Source: Streptomyces bicolor
GTDB taxonomy: Bacteria > Actinomycetota > Actinomycetes > Streptomycetales > Streptomycetaceae
DNA length: 59,379 bases
Direction: 5' to 3'
Assembly: GCF_000719285.1 (NCBI RefSeq)
Contig: NZ_JOFS01000041.1
Coordinates: 1 to 59,379 of the forward strand
Position 1 is the stretch's first letter. Each line of letters opens with the position of its first letter. This document shows, piece after piece, positions 16,169-25,700 of this stretch. The notes under the pieces were generated by a model, which did not search any database, had not been told where the DNA came from, and was given only the letters and a program-made list of their open reading frames with translations. The position numbers and the translations under genes are program-made.

Positions 16169-17884
16169 ATGGCTCGACACCTCATCACCAGCGCCCTTCC
16201 GTACATCAACGGAATCAAGCACCTGGGCAACATGGTGGGGTCCATGCTCCCGGCGGACGTGTACTCCCGGTACCTCCGCCAGCGCGGCCACGACGTCCTC
16301 TACATCTGCGCGACGGACGAACACGGCACCCCGGCCGAACTGGCGGCCAAGGAGCAGGGCCTCCCCGTGGCGGACTTCTGCGCGCAGGCGCACGACGCCC
16401 AGAAGGCGGTCTACGACGGCTTCGCGCTGGCCTTCGACTACTTCGGCCGCAGCTCCAGCTCCCAGAACGTCGAGATCACCCAGCACTTCGCCCGCAAGCT
16501 GAACGAGAACGGCTTCATCGAGGAGCGGGCGATCCGCCAGGTGTACTCGCCCGCCGACGGCCGCTTCCTCCCGGACCGCTACGTCGAGGGCACCTGCCCC
16601 CACTGCGGCTACGACAAGGCCCGCGGCGACCAGTGCGAGAACTGCACCCGCGTACTCGACCCCACCGACCTGATCGACCCCCGCTCCGCGATCTCCGGCT
16701 CCACGGACCTGGAGGTCCGCGAGACCAAGCACCTCTTCCTCCTCCAGTCCAAGCTGCAGAGCGAGGTCATGGAGTGGGTCGCCCGCCACGACGGCGTCTG
16801 GCCGCACCTGGCGTCCTCCATCGCCCACAAGTGGCTCACCGAGGGCCTGCACGACCGCGCCATCACCCGTGACCTGGACTGGGGCGTCCCCGTCCCGGCG
16901 GACACGTGGCCGGAGCTGGCGGCCGAGGGCAAGGTGTTCTACGTCTGGTTCGACGCCCCGATCGAGTACATCGGCGCGACGAAGGAGTGGTCGGACCAGG
17001 ACCCGGAGAACCGGGACTGGAAGTCGTGGTGGTACGACGTCGACGCCGACGTCCGCTACACGGAGTTCATGGCGAAGGACAACGTGCCCTTCCACACCGT
17101 GATGTTCCCGGCCACCGAGCTCGGCATCCGCGAGCCGTGGAAGAAGGTCGACTTCGTCAAGGCCTTCAACTGGCTGACGTACTACGGCGGAAAGTTCTCC
17201 ACGTCCCAGAAGCGCGGCGTCTTCACCGACCAGGCCCTGGAGATCCTCCCCGCCGACTACTGGCGCTACTTCCTGATCGCCAACGCCCCGGAGTCGGACG
17301 ACTCGTCCTTCACCTGGGAGCACTTCACGGCGACGGTGAACAAGGACCTCGCCGACACCCTCGGCAACTTCGTCAACCGCGTCCTGTCCTTCTCCCGCAA
17401 GCGCTTCGGCGACGACGTCCCCGCGGGCGGCGAGCCCGGCGAGGCGGAGGCGAAGCTCGGCGAGGAGATCGCCCGCCTCCTCGCCGAGTACGAGGAGCAC
17501 ATGGAAGCCCTCCAGTTCCGCAAGGCCGCCGCCGCCCTGCGCGCCCTGTGGTCGGCGGGCAACTCCTACCTGGAGGAGAAGGCCCCCTGGCTGGAGATCA
17601 AGACCGACAAGGACGGCGCCGCCCTCACCCTCCGTACCGCGATGAACCTGATCCACCTGTACGCGGTGGTCTCGGAACCGTTCATCCCGTCGACGGCGAA
17701 GACGATGCGCGAGGCCTTCGCCCTGACGGACGACACCGCCACCTGGGTGAGTGCCGACGAGGCGAAGTCCCTGACCGCCGTCCCCGCCGGCACCCCCTTC
17801 ACCGTCCCGCCGGTCCTCTTCGCCAAGCTCACGGACGAGGACCTGGAGGCGTACAAGGAGCGCTTCGGCGGCGAGCCGGCGTAA
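16169..17884 (+). CDS. Methionyl-tRNA synthetase, variant subfamily (HLGN / KFSTS)
   Basis: 571 residues, class I aminoacyl-tRNA synthetase of the MetRS type. The HIGH box reads HLGN (18-21) and the KMSKS loop reads KFSTS (342-346), so the last His of the first motif and the second Lys of the loop are changed. Cys143, Cys146, Cys156 and Cys159 form a zinc knuckle (CPHCG...CENC) like that of the E. coli-type enzyme. The anticodon-binding helical domain follows from about 390, and no C-terminal tRNA-binding EMAP domain is present. GGGAG precedes ATG 16169. It is followed 41 bases later by a second, different MetRS gene. Whether it charges tRNA-Met normally or is an accessory, inhibitor-resistant copy cannot be told from sequence. 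Confidence 0.92.
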   Translation: MARHLITSALPYINGIKHLGNMVGSMLPADVYSRYLRQRGHDVLYICATDEHGTPAELAAKEQGLPVADFCAQAHDAQKAVYDGFALAFDYFGRSSSSQNVEITQHFARKLNENGFIEERAIRQVYSPADGRFLPDRYVEGTCPHCGYDKARGDQCENCTRVLDPTDLIDPRSAISGSTDLEVRETKHLFLLQSKLQSEVMEWVARHDGVWPHLASSIAHKWLTEGLHDRAITRDLDWGVPVPADTWPELAAEGKVFYVWFDAPIEYIGATKEWSDQDPENRDWKSWWYDVDADVRYTEFMAKDNVPFHTVMFPATELGIREPWKKVDFVKAFNWLTYYGGKFSTSQKRGVFTDQALEILPADYWRYFLIANAPESDDSSFTWEHFTATVNKDLADTLGNFVNRVLSFSRKRFGDDVPAGGEPGEAEAKLGEEIARLLAEYEEHMEALQFRKAAAALRALWSAGNSYLEEKAPWLEIKTDKDGAALTLRTAMNLIHLYAVVSEPFIPSTAKTMREAFALTDDTATWVSADEAKSLTAVPAGTPFTVPPVLFAKLTDEDLEAYKERFGGEPA

Positions 17885-17925
17885 ACGATGTGAGGGCCGC
17901 TGCGAGGGTGTGATGGAGTGAGGTC

Positions 17926-19509
17926 ATGACGTACTACGTCACGACCCCCATCTACTACGTCAACGACGCCCCGCACCTCGGCCACGCCTACACCACCCTG
18001 GCCGCAGACGTCCTCGCCCGCTGGCACCGCCGGCGCGGCGAGGACGTCTGGTTTCTGACCGGCACGGACGAGCACGGCCAGAAGATCCTGCGCACCGCGC
18101 AGCAGAACGGGGTCGGCCCGCAGGAGTGGGCCGACCGGCTGGTCCATGACTCCTGGCAGCCGCTGTGGCAGCACCTGGAGATCGCCAACGACGACTTCAT
18201 CCGCACCACGCAGCGACGCCACACGGACCGCGTCCAGGAGTTCGTCCAGGACCTGTACGACAGGGGCGAGATCTACAAGGGCGGCTACGAGGGCCCGTAC
18301 TGCGTGGGCTGCGAGGAGTACAAGCTCCCCGGTGAGCTGATCGACGGCGAGGGCGAGTACGCGGGGCAGAAGCTCTGCCCGATCCACCGCAAGCCGGTCG
18401 AGATGCTCCAGGAGGAGAACTACTTCTTCAGGCTGAGCGCGTACGCCGACAGACTGCTCGACCACTATGCGGCGAACCCCGACTTCATCCAGCCGGAGTC
18501 CGCGCGCAACGAGGTCGTCAACTTCGTACGGCAGGGCCTGCAGGACCTCTCCATCTCGCGCTCGACGTTCGACTGGGGCGTCCCGGTCCCGTGGGACGAC
18601 AAGCACGTCATCTACGTCTGGGTCGACGCGCTGCTGAACTACGCCACGGCCGTCGGCTACAACGAGAACCCGGAGAAGTTCGCGTCGACCTTCCCGGCCG
18701 ACGTCCACCTCGTCGGAAAGGACATCCTCCGCTTCCACGCGATCATCTGGCCGGCGATGCTGCTGGCGAACGGCCTGCCGCTGCCCGGCCGGATCGCGGC
18801 CAACGGCTGGCTGATGGTGGGCGGCGAGAAGATGTCGAAGTCCAACCTCACCGGGATCAGGCCACAGGATCTGACCTCGCACTTCGGTGTGGACGCGTAC
18901 CGCTGGTACTTCCTGCGCGCGATCGCCTTCGGCCAGGACGGCTCGTTCTCCTGGGAGGACTTCACCGCCCGCTACACCAGCGAGCTGGCGAACGACTACG
19001 GCAACCTCGCCTCCCGCGTCACCGCGATGGTCGGTAAGTACTTCGGCGGCACGCTGCCGGAGGCCACCGCCGTCGGTGAGGCCGAGCAGGCGATCCACGA
19101 CGGCCTGACCAGGGCGGTCGCCGAGGCCGACCGGAGGATCGGCGACGAGCTGGACTTCCAGGGCGGCATCGTGGCGGTCTTCGGCTTCATCAAGCAGGTC
19201 AACGGCTACCTCACGGAGCAGGAGCCGTGGAAGGTCGCCAAGGACGAATCCCCGGAAGGCCGGGCCCGCCTCGCGACCATCCTCTACACGGCCGCGGAGT
19301 CCCTGCGGGCCATCGCCGTCCTCCTCGACCCGGTCATGCCGGAGACCTCCCGGAAGCTCTGGGACTCCTTGGGCGCCGAGACATCCCTCGGCGCCCTCGC
19401 GGACCAGAGGATCCAGGAGTCCGGCGAGTGGGGCAGGCTGCCGGCCGGCACCACGGTCACGAAGGGCGCGGTGCTCTTCCCTCGTCTGGAAGAGGCGCCG
19501 GCTACTTGA
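17926..19509 (+). CDS. metG: Methionyl-tRNA synthetase, canonical actinobacterial type
   Basis: 527 residues. The catalytic motifs are normal: HLGH (17-20) and KMSKS (302-306, EKMSKSNLTGI). One metal-knuckle-like set C126, C129, C151, H154. The whole sequence closely resembles the Streptomyces and Mycobacterium housekeeping MetRS. Ligates methionine to tRNA-Met in the cytoplasm. GGAGTGAGG lies just before ATG 17926. The 41-bp gap to the preceding MetRS gene suggests read-through or co-transcription. Its last 8 bases overlap the degraded pectate lyase on the other strand. Confidence 0.95.
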   Translation: MTYYVTTPIYYVNDAPHLGHAYTTLAADVLARWHRRRGEDVWFLTGTDEHGQKILRTAQQNGVGPQEWADRLVHDSWQPLWQHLEIANDDFIRTTQRRHTDRVQEFVQDLYDRGEIYKGGYEGPYCVGCEEYKLPGELIDGEGEYAGQKLCPIHRKPVEMLQEENYFFRLSAYADRLLDHYAANPDFIQPESARNEVVNFVRQGLQDLSISRSTFDWGVPVPWDDKHVIYVWVDALLNYATAVGYNENPEKFASTFPADVHLVGKDILRFHAIIWPAMLLANGLPLPGRIAANGWLMVGGEKMSKSNLTGIRPQDLTSHFGVDAYRWYFLRAIAFGQDGSFSWEDFTARYTSELANDYGNLASRVTAMVGKYFGGTLPEATAVGEAEQAIHDGLTRAVAEADRRIGDELDFQGGIVAVFGFIKQVNGYLTEQEPWKVAKDESPEGRARLATILYTAAESLRAIAVLLDPVMPETSRKLWDSLGAETSLGALADQRIQESGEWGRLPAGTTVTKGAVLFPRLEEAPAT

Positions 19510-20260
19510 GGACGCCGACGCCCGTCGTCGTCGCCAGCTCCGTGACCAGGTTCTTCGCCGAGGTCTGCAGGCCCGCCGTCAGCGCCGGCTTCCAGTTCAC
19601 CGTCGTCTTGATCTTCTTCGAGCTCGCGGCGTTGTAGGCGGCTACGAGGTCGGTCGCCGTGCCGTTGACGAGGTTGCCGCCGCCGGCGATCGCGCCGGTG
19701 CCGTCGCCGCTCAGCAGCTTGGCGGCCTTGGCGCCGGCCGGCAGCCGCCAGGCGTTGTGCTCGGCGACGACCTGGGCCTTGGCGCGGGAGTCGATGCTGT
19801 ACTTCGGCGCGTAGCCGTTGAGGGTGGTCGTGTCGTAGAGGTTGTTGTAGAGGTGGATCTGGCCGATGCGGGCCAGGGGCGCCCGCTGCACGATCCCCTT
19901 CCACACGTTGTGGTGAATGGTGACGCGCAGCTTGCCGGTGCTGTCGCTGTCGGTCGTAGGCCTTGAGGTAGGCGGAGAGGGAGTAGAGCTGGGCGCGGGT
20001 GCTGACGGTGTACGTGTGCGCGGAGTCGGCCTTGGCGCCACCCGTCGTACCGGAGCCGGAGGCCGCCCAGCCGTCCTTGGCGGGCAGGGTCTGGTGGTAC
20101 AGGTCGACCGTCCCGGCGTTCCGTTCATCACGAGGACACCGGCGCCGAGGCCGGCGGCCGCGACGGCGGCGGTGCCGACGACGGTGCGGCTCGCGCGTCT
20201 GCGAGCCGGCCCGCGTGAGCGGGCGTCCGCCCCCTCTGTGGTCGCGAAGATCTGAAAGGT
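19502..20260 (-). pseudogene. Pectate lyase (PL1-like) pseudogene
   Basis: The minus strand carries an intact C-terminal part of a pectate lyase: VTIHHNVWKGIVQRAPLAR, IHLYNNLYDTTTLNGY, NLVNGTATDLVAAYN, ending at 19502. The middle is lost. A different frame upstream (about 19960-20120) encodes AGTVDLYHQTLPAKDGW and STRAQLYSLSAYLKA, the start of the mature enzyme. A third frame further upstream (about 20120-20260) encodes a signal-peptide-like RTVVGTAAVAAAGLGAGVLVMNG. So there is one frameshift near 20120 and a frame-changing deletion near 19958 that removed roughly the central beta-helix. No intact start was located. The extracellular pectin-degrading role is lost. Confidence 0.85.
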
Positions 20261-20385
20261 TGCCGTGAATTTCTTGGCTGACCGGTGATCAACCCGGGGA
20301 CATCACGGGGATGTTGGCCATTGGCTTGGCATCGATCTCCCCCCACCGGCACCATGCCCCCGGCCACGACCGTAAGGTTTCCGCC

Positions 20386-20862
20386 ATGGCAGTCCCAGAG
20401 GTCATCCCGATCGCCTACGAGCCGCACGGCCGTACCGAGGCGATCGGCTGTTACGCGGACGGGCAGTTCATGGGATCGGTCACGTACGCCTTCCCCAAAG
20501 GGTTCGAGCTCGAGGCCGGCTGGGAGGACCACAAACGCCTCTACTCGGTCCTGCACACCTTCGACGCCGACGGCAGGCACCGCGACTCGGAGATCTGGTG
20601 CGCCGGCACCTGGGCCGAGCAGCAACGCGCCCCGCACGGCCCGGAGTCCGTCCTCGCCCGCGCCCGCGCCCACCTGGCGACCATGCTGCGCAGCCTCCCC
20701 CGGCGCACCTACACCGACATCGCGATACGTCCCTTCCAACTCACCGTCGAGGGCGTGCTGTTCGGCCTGCTGACCGGAGAGGACGAGGGTGAGCCCTGGG
20801 CCGAGCTGTACCCCGACCACCTGGGTTTCGGGGCGCCCTGGGACGGTACGTACGACACCTGA
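20386..20862 (+). CDS. Hypothetical cytoplasmic protein
   Basis: 158 residues, no signal peptide or membrane segment. Opens with MAVPEVIPIAYEPHG and has a conserved-looking core (CYADGQFMGSVTYAF, SEIWCAGTWAEQ). AAGG precedes ATG 20386; a 25-codon upstream extension is in frame but looks untranslated. I do not recognise a domain. Codon use is typical, so it is likely a real gene. Confidence 0.75.
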   Translation: MAVPEVIPIAYEPHGRTEAIGCYADGQFMGSVTYAFPKGFELEAGWEDHKRLYSVLHTFDADGRHRDSEIWCAGTWAEQQRAPHGPESVLARARAHLATMLRSLPRRTYTDIAIRPFQLTVEGVLFGLLTGEDEGEPWAELYPDHLGFGAPWDGTYDT

Positions 20863-20946
20863 TCGTTTACGCCTCTATGCCTGGACACCCCCCAGGCGCT
20901 ATACATTGCGAAGATCATGTGAAGCCATTAGTGGGGGGATCCATCC

Positions 20947-21312
20947 ATGGCACTGTTCGGAAACGCGCACACCATCGATCAGGGGCAGGCGCAGCAGGAC
21001 TACGCCCGTCTGCTGGGCCAGGGTGAGCAGGTGCACGCCGCGTACCTGCTGATACGCGACACCATCCTGTTCACCGACCGCCGTCTGATCCTGGTCGACA
21101 AGCAGGGCATCACCGGCAAGAAGGTGGAGTACCACTCCATCCCCTACCGCAGCATCACGCACTTCGCGGTGGAGACCGCTGGCACGTTCGACCTGGACGC
21201 CGAGCTGAAGATCTGGCTCTCGGGTTCGGCGACCCCGGTCCAGAAGACGTTCACCAAGGGCGTCGACATCTACGAGGTGCAGGCGATCCTGACGCAGTTC
21301 GTGGCGAAGTAG
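20947..21312 (+). CDS. Bacterial PH-domain protein (DUF1696 type)
   Basis: 121 residues matching the small single-domain bacterial PH proteins: a short helical start (NAHTIDQGQAQQDYARLL), then beta strands around VHAAYLLIRDTILFTDRRLILVDKQG and KVEYHSIPYRSITHFAVETA, ending in an alpha helix (VDIYEVQAILTQFVA). These proteins are structural or stress-linked in other bacteria; the precise role here is unknown. GGGGGGA precedes ATG 20947. Followed by a strong bidirectional terminator. Confidence 0.88.
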   Translation: MALFGNAHTIDQGQAQQDYARLLGQGEQVHAAYLLIRDTILFTDRRLILVDKQGITGKKVEYHSIPYRSITHFAVETAGTFDLDAELKIWLSGSATPVQKTFTKGVDIYEVQAILTQFVAK

Positions 21313-21318
21313 CCGCGA

Positions 21319-21356
21319 GGGGCGGTTCGGGTCCCGCGCCGGAACCGAACCGCCCC
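21319..21356. terminator. Bidirectional terminator, PH-domain gene / DoxX-like gene
   Basis: GGGGCGGTTCGG and CCGAACCGCCCC form a perfect 12-bp stem across a 14-base loop in the 53-bp space between two convergent genes. Confidence 0.8.
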
Positions 21357-21365
21357 ACCCAGGCA

Positions 21366-21713
21366 TCAGGCGGCGTAGCCCAGGGCGAGCGCACCGACGA
21401 TCGGGGCCGCGTACACCAGGGGGAACGGGATGTGCGCGTACCGGCGGGCCCTGGCCACGGTGACGGCGGCCCCGGCGAAGTAGAGCACCAACCCGGCACC
21501 GGCCACCGCCCCGATCATCGGCAGGAACAGCCCGGCCAGCAGCCCCACGGCTCCCGCGGCCTTGGCCAGCCCGAGCCAGGTCCACCAGGCGCGGGGCACC
21601 TGGTAGTCGGTCAGCGCCTCGACGATCCACCGGGCCCGCAGAAGCAGGACGGTGCCGGAGAATCCGGCCATCAGCGCGGCAAGAACAGTGACGACGACGT
21701 GGGCGACATGCAT
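21366..21713 (-). CDS. DoxX-like four-TM membrane protein
   Basis: 115 residues with four hydrophobic segments (about 5-25, 45-65, 68-85 and 98-113) and the DoxX-family layout, including VPRAWWTWLGLAKAAGAVGLL. Members are small membrane proteins linked with redox or quinone stress in some bacteria; a specific role is not known here. The start ATG 21713 has GGAG-like bases upstream on the minus strand. Divergent from the nucleotidyltransferase-like gene at 21894. Confidence 0.85.
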   Translation of the reverse strand: MHVAHVVVTVLAALMAGFSGTVLLLRARWIVEALTDYQVPRAWWTWLGLAKAAGAVGLLAGLFLPMIGAVAGAGLVLYFAGAAVTVARARRYAHIPFPLVYAAPIVGALALGYAA

Positions 21714-21893
21714 GGCGGGGCTCCTCGACGAGTGAAGGCCGGTACGACGGTGTTTCCGTCACCTGCCTGACGCCGGGCGCCGGAAGAGTGTGACGGAGAC
21801 GTCCACTCGTCATGGACGTGAGGTGGACCACACCTGTACGGCGGCATGTTGGCGCCGGGCCGATACGGACGCCGCCGCGATAATCGGGGCACC

Positions 21894-22580
21894 ATGCTCC
21901 CGCCCCCGCCTCGCGATCTGCTGACCGACATCCTCACGGTCGGCGCCCGCTACCCGCTCGTCCTGGCCGGCGACTGCGCGGTCCGGGCGCACGGTCTGGC
22001 CCCGGAACCCTCTCGGGAGACGGTCCCCCTGGAGCTGGCGACGGAAAACCCCGAGCCGATGGACCAGATCGCGGCCATGGTCCGTTACGGCCTGACGGAG
22101 CGAGGCCGACGGGTACGTCCCCTGGAGACCGACCCGCTCTCCGCCCGCATGCTCGTCACGGACCCCGACACGGGTGAGGAACGTACGGTCGACCTCCTGA
22201 AGGAAACCTTCTGGCGCCCGCCGGTCATGACCGACCTCGGCCCGGCGCTCGCTCTCGAGGACCTCATCGGCACGAAGGTCCGCGCCCTCACCGACCGCGG
22301 CGCCGCCCGCGACCTGATCGACGTCCACGCCGCCGCCGCTCACTGGAGCTTCCCCGACCTGGAGGAACTGGGCCGCCGTCACGCGTGGGACGAACTGGAC
22401 CTGGCGGACCTCCAGTCCCGCCTGGAGGCGACGGAACTCCTGGACGACAGGGAGTTCACGGCCCGTGGCCTCGCCGAGGAGTCGGTGGCGTCGCTGCGCG
22501 GGTGGGCCCGGGCGTGGGCCGACGACATCGCGGAACGGCTCCTGGAGGAGGAGGCACTCAGGCCGCCGACGGAGGAGTGA
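21894..22580 (+). CDS. Degenerate AbiEii-like nucleotidyltransferase-fold protein
   Basis: 228 residues resembling the AbiEii/AbiGii nucleotidyltransferase family: LAGDCAVRAHGL near the start and LEDLIGTKVRALTDRGAARDLIDVHAA in the middle with the conserved Lys and Arg-Asp pair. The strand that normally carries the two catalytic acids (T-x-D-x-D) reads ETVPLELATEN, so at least one, perhaps both, catalytic Asp are replaced. No AbiEi-like antitoxin is next to it, so a toxin-antitoxin role is doubtful; it may bind nucleotide or have another use. ATG 21894 is the likely start. Confidence 0.75.
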   Translation: MLPPPPRDLLTDILTVGARYPLVLAGDCAVRAHGLAPEPSRETVPLELATENPEPMDQIAAMVRYGLTERGRRVRPLETDPLSARMLVTDPDTGEERTVDLLKETFWRPPVMTDLGPALALEDLIGTKVRALTDRGAARDLIDVHAAAAHWSFPDLEELGRRHAWDELDLADLQSRLEATELLDDREFTARGLAEESVASLRGWARAWADDIAERLLEEEALRPPTEE

Positions 22581-22675
22581 CGAGGCCCGGGTGACGGGCC
22601 CTGCCGCCCCTCTTCTCACCTGCGGGAACACCATCCCCTCCAACCCCACCCCCTGGTAGGATCCGGCCACTTGTG

Positions 22676-22693
22676 CGAGGGCACGTGCCCTCG
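22676..22693. promoter_or_regulatory. 18-bp perfect palindrome in the FG-GAP gene leader
   Basis: CGAGGGCACGTGCCCTCG is perfectly self-complementary. It lies 18 bases before the GTG start and just before the ribosome binding site; a possible -10 box TAGGAT is at 22657-22662. It could be a repressor operator or an mRNA hairpin controlling translation. Confidence 0.65.
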
Positions 22694-22711
22694 TAGGGGA
22701 GGGAAACTCAC

Positions 22712-25700
22712 GTGGGCAGACACGCCCTGAGACGGGGCGGTCGGGCCGCTCTTGTCTCTGCGCTCACGGTCGCCGTGGCGGCCGGATCCATCACCTTGTT
22801 CTCCGGGACCGGGGACGGCGGGGGCTCCGCGCAGGCCGCCATCAGCACCACCGCGGCCACCGCCGGCGCGGCCACCGGCACCGCCGAACTCGGCTTCGAC
22901 GATCCGCGGAACGAAACCCGCCGCTCCGACCGCCTGCTCTCGGCCGGCGAGACCGGCTTCCTGCACCGGCAGGCCGGTACCGCCGGACTCCTGTGGACCG
23001 ACTACGACGACGGCACGACCGTCACCGTCCAGGGCCCGTTCGGCGTCTACAAGCCGACGACCACCTCCTGCTGGGACATCGCCGTGCGCTGCCCCTCGGG
23101 CATGTACGGGCAGGGCACCGACACCGTGGCGCTGCCGGACCGCACCTACACCGAGCCGGTGTCCCTGTGGCGCCCGGACGGCAGCGCGCTGCAGACCGTG
23201 GACCTGGGGTCGACCGACTACGTGGGCACGTACGGCAGCACGGTCGTCGGGGTCGACCGGGAAGGTGTCTACAACGGCGAGAGCTTCGACGGCACCCGGC
23301 TGTTCCTCTTCGACCTCGTCGACGGCAAGGTGCGGCAGCGCCCGGTGACGGGTTACCCGTCCGAGCGGCACTGGTGGTCGGACAACTCCCGCACCGGCGA
23401 CGACACCGGCATGATCTTCGCCTACCCCATCCCCGACGCGGTCGGCGGCATCGCGTCGTACTCCGTCGGCTACCTCGACTTCGCCACGGCGCAGTTCACC
23501 ACGGTCTTCACCGACCTGCCCACCAAGCCGGAGCTCGTCCTCACCGACGACCGCATCGGCTGGTACACCGTCTCCGGCGGCCTGCACCTGAAGCCGCGCG
23601 CGGACCTCACCGCCGAGGAGACGGTGCCGGTGGCCGCCGGGTTCGCGGGATCCGGCTACCCCACGCTCGTCGGCGACTGGCTCATGATCACCACCGACAG
23701 CCGCGTGTACGCCGTGTCCCTGACCAACGGCACCAACAAGACCCTGCTGACCAGGTCCTACGGCACTCCGCTGGCCACCCCTGACGGCAGTGCCCTCGTC
23801 ACCGGCGGCACGGACGCCGCCGACTGGTGGATCCAGCGCGTCTCGATCGGCACCGACGGCACCCCGCAGCTGCAGAAGCTGTACAAGGTCGCGCCGTACG
23901 AGAACCCCAAGACCGGTCTCGCGCTCAGCCGCGGCAGCCTGCGCATCGCCGAGGAGAACCCCGGCAGCAGCATGGACACGACCTCGCTGCGCACGCTCAC
24001 CACCAACGGCGGCACCGAACTGACCGCGTCCGCCGCGACGGACGGATCGTCGATCATGCCGGTGTGCCCGTACCCGGGCGCCGACTGTTCCGCGATGTGG
24101 GGCAACTACACCGGCAAGCCCCGGGACGCCTACCTCGAGACCTTCGACGACTCCAACGAGGGCGGCACCGGGCTGAACAACGTGGACCGGGTGGCCCGCA
24201 CCGGTGACGGATCGGGCGTGCCCGACCTGGAGTTCGGCACCCGGGACGGCGGCATCGTCGACGTCTCCGACGACTACGCCGTCTACAACTCCGGCGGCGA
24301 CACCGCCATGCAGTACGTCGGCCAGTTCGGCTGGGGCCAGCAGCTCAAGCGGTCCGTCCGCGCCGCCGCCCTGAACGGCTCCACGCTCTGGAGCGCCACC
24401 GCCACCTCCGGACAGCTCACCTCGTACAGCCTGGCCACCGACAAGACCCTCGCCACGGTGACCGTCCCGGGCCTCGGCTGCGTGCCGAGCGAGCTGCAGG
24501 CGGCCGGCCGGTGGGTGTACTGGGCGTGCGGGACGGGCTCGGCGGGCGTGTACGACACCCAGGCGGCCACGTCGCGCCCGGTCACCCCCGGTGATGTCCT
24601 CCTCGGCGACGGCTTCACCGTCCGCCACGACCACGACGCCGACCAGCTCGTCCTGACCGAGGCGGCCACGGGCACGACGCGGGTGATCGCCTCCGGGCTG
24701 CCCGACAGCGGGCTCGCCGTCGACCGCCGCTACCGCTGGGCGGTCGACGAGTACACGGGTCTGGTCGCCTGGTTCGACGCGTACGAGCAGACGCACGTCG
24801 CCACCACCGGCGTGACCCCGTCCGCGGTGACGGCCTTCGAATCGGAGGCCACCTACTACGTGTCCCCGACGGTGCCGTTCACCGGCCGGTGGCTGCCGTC
24901 CCGCCCGGTCACCTCCTGGTCCCTGACCTTCACCTCGGTCCAGAGCGGCGCGAACGGCAAGGCCACCCGCACCGTCACCGGCGGCGCGTCCCCGGCGTGG
25001 ATCTCCGCGGACTGGGACGGCAGGGCGGCGGACGGGAGCCTCTTCCCCAACGGCCGGTTCACCTGGACCCTCAAGGCGACCGGCCTCGGCACCTCCACCC
25101 CCGTCACGCTGACCGGCGGCGAGGGCCGCCTGACCGGAGGAGCGCCCGTACGCCGGGACTTCACCAGCCCCGACGGCCCCGACGGCCGCGGCGACCTGCT
25201 CACCCTGAACTCCTCGGGCGGCCTCACCTTCCACAGCGGCACCGGCACGGGCAAGGTCAACGCGAAGTACACCGGCACGGGCTGGGCCACCGGCATCACG
25301 GCCGTTCCCTTCGGCGACCTGAGCGGCGACCGCTGCAACGACGTCCTGGTCCGCTACAGCAGCGGCGCCCTGCGCCTGTACAAGCCGGGCTGCGGAAAGG
25401 CCGTGACGCCCTCCACGTCGTACACCACGCTCGCGAGCAGCGGCTGGACGCAGTACAACGCACTCACCTCGCCCGGCGACATCAGCGGTGACGGACGCCC
25501 CGACCTGATCGCCCGCCAGGCCTCCACCGGCACGGTCTACCTCTACAAGGGCACCAGCACCGGCAAGCTCGCCGCCCGAGTGAAGCTCTACGACAACTGG
25601 AAGGGCTACAAGAAGATCGTCGGCGTCGGCGACATCACCGGCGACGGCAGGCCCGACCTCCTCGCCCAGGACACGGCGAACACCCTCTGGCGCTACAACG

